Notes under the pieces: generated by a model
Databases searched by the model: none
What the model was told of the DNA's origin: nothing
The model's input: the letters and a program-made list of their open reading frames with translations, nothing else
Translations under genes and position numbers: made by a program
Origin: an uncultured Halomicronema sp.
GTDB taxonomy: Bacteria; Cyanobacteriota; Cyanobacteriia; Phormidesmidales; Phormidesmidaceae
Direction of reading: 5' to 3'
DNA: 7,186 bases
Assembly: GCA_937897665.1 (NCBI GenBank)
Contig: CALCPB010000001.1
Location: forward strand, 1-7,186
In this document: in pieces, positions 5,188 through 7,186 of the stretch
Layout: every line of letters begins with the position of its first letter
Numbering within the stretch: the stretch's first letter is position 1

Positions 5188-6261
5188 TTGAATTTATCTG
5201 ATTTTGGCTGGTGCGTTGGCAGCAGCCTGGATTTGGCGTTTGCGCCCTTGGCGCAGGCCGGTTTTGTGGCGGGGCGCGTCGTCTCAGAGCAGCGCGGCGC
5301 TTATCGGGTCTATACCCAATGGGGCGAGCAAGATGCTGAGGTGACCGGGCATTTTCGACATGAGGTAGAAGATGCACTCGGATTTCCCGCCGTGGGTGAT
5401 TGGGTGGTAGTAGAGCGTCAGAGCACAGCCACAGCGGTCACAATTCATCAGGTGCTGCCCCGCCAAAGTCAATTTGTGCGGCAGGCGGCGGGCACTCTGA
5501 CGGCGGGCCAAGTCATTGCCGCCAATGTGGACACCGTGTTTTTGATGTCAGGGTTGGATGGCGACTTTAACCTCAGGCGGATTGAGCGGTATCTCGTCAC
5601 CGCCTGGGACAGTGGAGCCAGCCCCGTGCTGATTTTGAACAAGGCCGATCAGTGTGCCGATTTACCTGCCGCGATCGCCCAGGTTGAGACGGTGGCGATC
5701 GCGGTGCCGATTCATGTCATCAGCGCTACTCAGGGCGACGGACTCGATCAGCTCGCGCCCTACCTGTTGCCGGGTAAAACGGTCGTGCTGATTGGCTCTT
5801 CCGGAGTGGGCAAATCGACCTTGACGAATTACTTGCTAGGCGAGCAGCAAGCAGCCACCCAGGCAGTCCGCATGGATGACAGTCGAGGACGGCATACCAC
5901 CACCCATCGGCAATTATGGCCATTGCCGGGGGGTGCACTGCTGATTGACACGCCGGGCCTGCGAGAGCTGCAGCTCTGGTCAGCTAACACCGGGCTGGAG
6001 GAAACATTTGGCGACATTCAGACGTTGGCCGCTGACTGTAAGTTTCGCGACTGCCAGCATCAGAGCGAGCCAGGATGTGCCGTGCAGGCCGCGATCGCGA
6101 CGGGAGAACTCACAGCATCACGGTTGCAAAGCTACCAAAAGCTGCAGCGTGAACAACAGTGGGTTGAGCAGCGCCAAGACACCCAGGCGCGACTCAACAC
6201 CAAACGCCGCTGGAAACAGATGTCAAAAACCATCCGCCAGCATCAAAAGCGCAAACGGTAG
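5188..6261 (+). CDS. rsgA: Ribosome small subunit-dependent GTPase A, RsgA (YjeQ/YloQ)
   Basis: A 357-residue cytoplasmic GTPase that acts late in 30S subunit maturation: it binds near the decoding centre, and GTP hydrolysis releases it once assembly is complete. The circularly permuted G-motif order is visible: an N-terminal OB-fold (about 20-95, with GRVVSEQRGAYRV), then G4 NKAD (151-154), G5 SAT (179-181), G1 GSSGVGKST (203-211), a G2 region RGRHTTTHR (234-242), G3 DTPG (254-257). The C-terminal zinc site is C284-x4-C289-x-H291-x5-C297. The end is strongly basic (KRRWKQMSK, then HQKRKR), fitting rRNA contact. All key residues are present, so it should be functional. The TTG start is chosen because of GAGGA seven bases upstream and because the protein then begins MNLSDFGW, as in relatives. 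Transcribed alone, divergent from the ABC operon. Confidence 0.96.
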   Translation: MNLSDFGWCVGSSLDLAFAPLAQAGFVAGRVVSEQRGAYRVYTQWGEQDAEVTGHFRHEVEDALGFPAVGDWVVVERQSTATAVTIHQVLPRQSQFVRQAAGTLTAGQVIAANVDTVFLMSGLDGDFNLRRIERYLVTAWDSGASPVLILNKADQCADLPAAIAQVETVAIAVPIHVISATQGDGLDQLAPYLLPGKTVVLIGSSGVGKSTLTNYLLGEQQAATQAVRMDDSRGRHTTTHRQLWPLPGGALLIDTPGLRELQLWSANTGLEETFGDIQTLAADCKFRDCQHQSEPGCAVQAAIATGELTASRLQSYQKLQREQQWVEQRQDTQARLNTKRRWKQMSKTIRQHQKRKR

Positions 6262-6280
6262 GGCTTGCAATTGCTAGCCC
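6261..6280 (+). other. Near-perfect palindrome at the rsgA stop codon
   Basis: A 20-base palindrome with nine of ten pairs (T6266 faces T6275) begins on the last base of the rsgA TAG: GGGCT, T, GCAATTGC, T, AGCCC. It could fold as a 3' hairpin with loop AATT. No T-run follows, so it may protect the mRNA end rather than stop transcription. Confidence 0.35.
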
Positions 6281-6412
6281 AGCCACCAAGCTGAGTTGAT
6301 GAAGCGAGTACGGTAATGGCTGAAAGCAGAACGATCCTTCGCCACCGCCTATTTGCTGCCGCCCTGGCTGCAAGGGGCGGGAATTCGGCTAACTTACGAC
6401 ACCATAAACAAA

Positions 6413-6445
6413 GGGGTGATTGGGTTTGTTACACCCAATCGCCCC
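6413..6445 (-). terminator. Terminator hairpin for the PEP-CTERM gene
   Basis: A 13-bp stem (6413-6425 with 6433-6445, one G-T wobble on the plus strand) encloses a 7-base loop. On the minus strand it is GC-rich at its base and followed by TTTGTTTA, and it lies about 78 bases after the PEP-CTERM stop codon. On the plus strand no T-run follows directly, so it mainly fits the minus strand. Confidence 0.65.
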
Positions 6446-6450
6446 AATCA

Positions 6451-6478
6451 TGACGCTCGTGCGTCACGCTGCTTTTTT
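6451..6478 (+). terminator. Probable terminator for rsgA
   Basis: TGACGC (6451-6456) and GCGTCA (6461-6466) form a 6-bp stem with loop TCGT, followed after six bases by TTTTTT (6473-6478). The gap between stem and T-run is longer than usual, so efficiency may be modest; the large hairpin at 6413-6445 just upstream could help. About 190 bases after the rsgA stop. Confidence 0.5.
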
Positions 6479-6522
6479 ATTCAGTTGTTATCGACCAATC
6501 CAGTGATGGACAACCGCTGCTC

Positions 6523-7185
6523 TTACTGAGCTTTACGCTTAGCCAGCACTGAGCCACCACCCAGCATGCCTAACGCCAGTAGGCCCAGCGCCGAGGCCGG
6601 TTCGGGCACATCCTGGCCTTCTACAGAGTGAGAGGAAAAGTTGTCGAAGGCGAGGCCAACATTCTTAGCTTTACTATCGCCGGTGAACACAAACCGAATA
6701 GCTTGAATGTCTTTGCTGTCGCGATCAAATGACCACATCCAGGGCTTACCATCGAGGCCGCCAGTGGAGCGATCACCGAGCGGGCTGAGTATTGTTGCCA
6801 AAATGTTGTTGTCCGCACCTAGAGCCTGAACTTCCCATTGCTCAGTGCGATCGCGCCCTTTGCTCCACCAATCTTTGTTACCGTCAATATCCCACAGTTC
6901 ACCCGAAGCAGCTGAGGTGCCCTCAGTATAGGTGATAAGTAAATTGCCACCGTTGCCGCCCAATCCCCCGGTCCGCAAGAAATAATCCCCTAGGCGATCG
7001 GCATAGGTGACACCGTTAGCTTCGTCGAAGTAACCATCTGCACCAACATCGTTAGTTCTTGCGCCACCATTCACGAACCCATCCGTTCCGCCTTTTCCCT
7101 TGGCCTCAAGAGCGGGGGCAATGCCTTCATCAGCAAGACCATCAAGATCATTGTCAAGACCAAACGTAAACCCTAGCGCTTGATA
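6523..7185 (-). CDS. PEP-CTERM domain surface protein, C-terminal part (5' end beyond window)
   Basis: The reading frame stays open to the window edge, giving 220 visible residues; the GTG at 7074 is only an internal codon. Near the visible N-terminal side is an EF-hand-like calcium loop, DNDLDGLADE (encoded 7126-7155). A region of about 130 residues follows with alternating aromatic and acidic strands (NLLITYTEG, WDIDGNKDWW, IRFVFTGD, GLAFDNFSS), which looks like a jelly-roll beta-sandwich; that fold is inference. The end is a complete sorting signal: VPEP (6598-6609), a hydrophobic helix, then KRK. Exosortase is known to process such tails at the cell envelope of Gram-negative bacteria; no exosortase gene lies in this window. 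The protein is likely exported and surface-bound or released into the extracellular matrix. A signal peptide would lie outside the window. Function of the globular part is unknown. Confidence 0.88.
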   Translation of the reverse strand, partial: YQALGFTFGLDNDLDGLADEGIAPALEAKGKGGTDGFVNGGARTNDVGADGYFDEANGVTYADRLGDYFLRTGGLGGNGGNLLITYTEGTSAASGELWDIDGNKDWWSKGRDRTEQWEVQALGADNNILATILSPLGDRSTGGLDGKPWMWSFDRDSKDIQAIRFVFTGDSKAKNVGLAFDNFSSHSVEGQDVPEPASALGLLALGMLGGGSVLAKRKAQ

Positions 7186-7186
7186 C

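Larger units (their letters stand above)
179..6854. repeat. HIP1 octamers (GCGATCGC), at least ten copies
   Basis: Copies begin at 179, 360, 1971, 2527, 4067, 4412, 5671, 5695, 6091 and 6847. Eight lie inside genes and two (360 and 1971) in intergenic palindromes or hairpins. About one per 700 bases is far above chance and is the main sign of a cyanobacterial genome. Confidence 0.9.

Noticed and set aside
5147..5377. Arg/Pro-rich minus-strand frame over the rsgA start
   Set aside because: It is a shadow of rsgA: biased composition and no ribosome binding site, while the plus strand carries a complete conserved GTPase.
5945..6277. Second plus-strand frame within the rsgA 3' half
   Set aside because: It overlaps the zinc-binding and basic end of RsgA in another frame, and its Ser/Arg-rich product has no recognisable feature.
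6359..6380. CCGCCC/GGGCGG inverted repeat with a ten-base loop after rsgA
   Set aside because: Only six pairs, no T-run and a large loop; better terminator candidates lie just downstream.
6523..7074. Reading the PEP-CTERM gene as a complete protein starting at GTG 7074
   Set aside because: The frame continues without a stop to the window edge with protein-like sequence, including a calcium-loop motif, and no signal peptide follows the GTG.

Overview
The window looks like cyanobacterial chromosome. The palindrome GCGATCGC (HIP1), typical of many cyanobacteria, occurs at least ten times in 7.2 kb, both inside genes and between them. The antiporter and the nitrilase-type fragment read like cyanobacterial members of their families, and the last gene ends in a PEP-CTERM sorting signal, common in filamentous cyanobacteria. 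The order cannot be fixed from this sequence alone; a Leptolyngbya-like lineage is only a guess.

Layout. (1) 2-259, plus strand: the 3' end of a carbon-nitrogen hydrolase, with an in-frame TAA and several odd codons in its first 28 bases. (2) 260-453: an intergenic stretch with two adjoining palindromes ahead of (3) 454-1905, plus strand: a NhaS3-like CPA2 Na+/H+ antiporter. (4) 1906-2261: a long gap ending in a strong terminator hairpin. (5) 2262-2615, minus strand: a small secreted acidic protein of unknown function. (6) 2705-3625 and 3731-4756, minus strand: permease and ATPase of a DrrAB-like ABC-2 exporter, transcribed ATPase first, with an inverted-repeat cluster overlapping a candidate promoter at 4807-4853. 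(7) 5188-6261, plus strand: rsgA, the 30S-subunit maturation GTPase, starting at TTG behind a good ribosome binding site and preceded by a possible leader peptide and a long-range stem. (8) 6413-6478: two back-to-back terminator hairpins between converging genes. (9) 6523 to the window edge, minus strand: the C-terminal part of a PEP-CTERM surface protein.

How the genes work together. Only the ABC ATPase and permease form an obvious functional unit. The others are housekeeping or cell-envelope genes: ion homeostasis, ribosome assembly, drug or lipid export, and exported proteins. I see no phage, insertion sequence, CRISPR, toxin-antitoxin or defence module, and no clearly new multigene system. 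The most interesting material is non-coding: the three half-site array ahead of the ABC operon, the leader region of rsgA, and the double palindrome ahead of the antiporter. All of these are inferred from sequence symmetry only.
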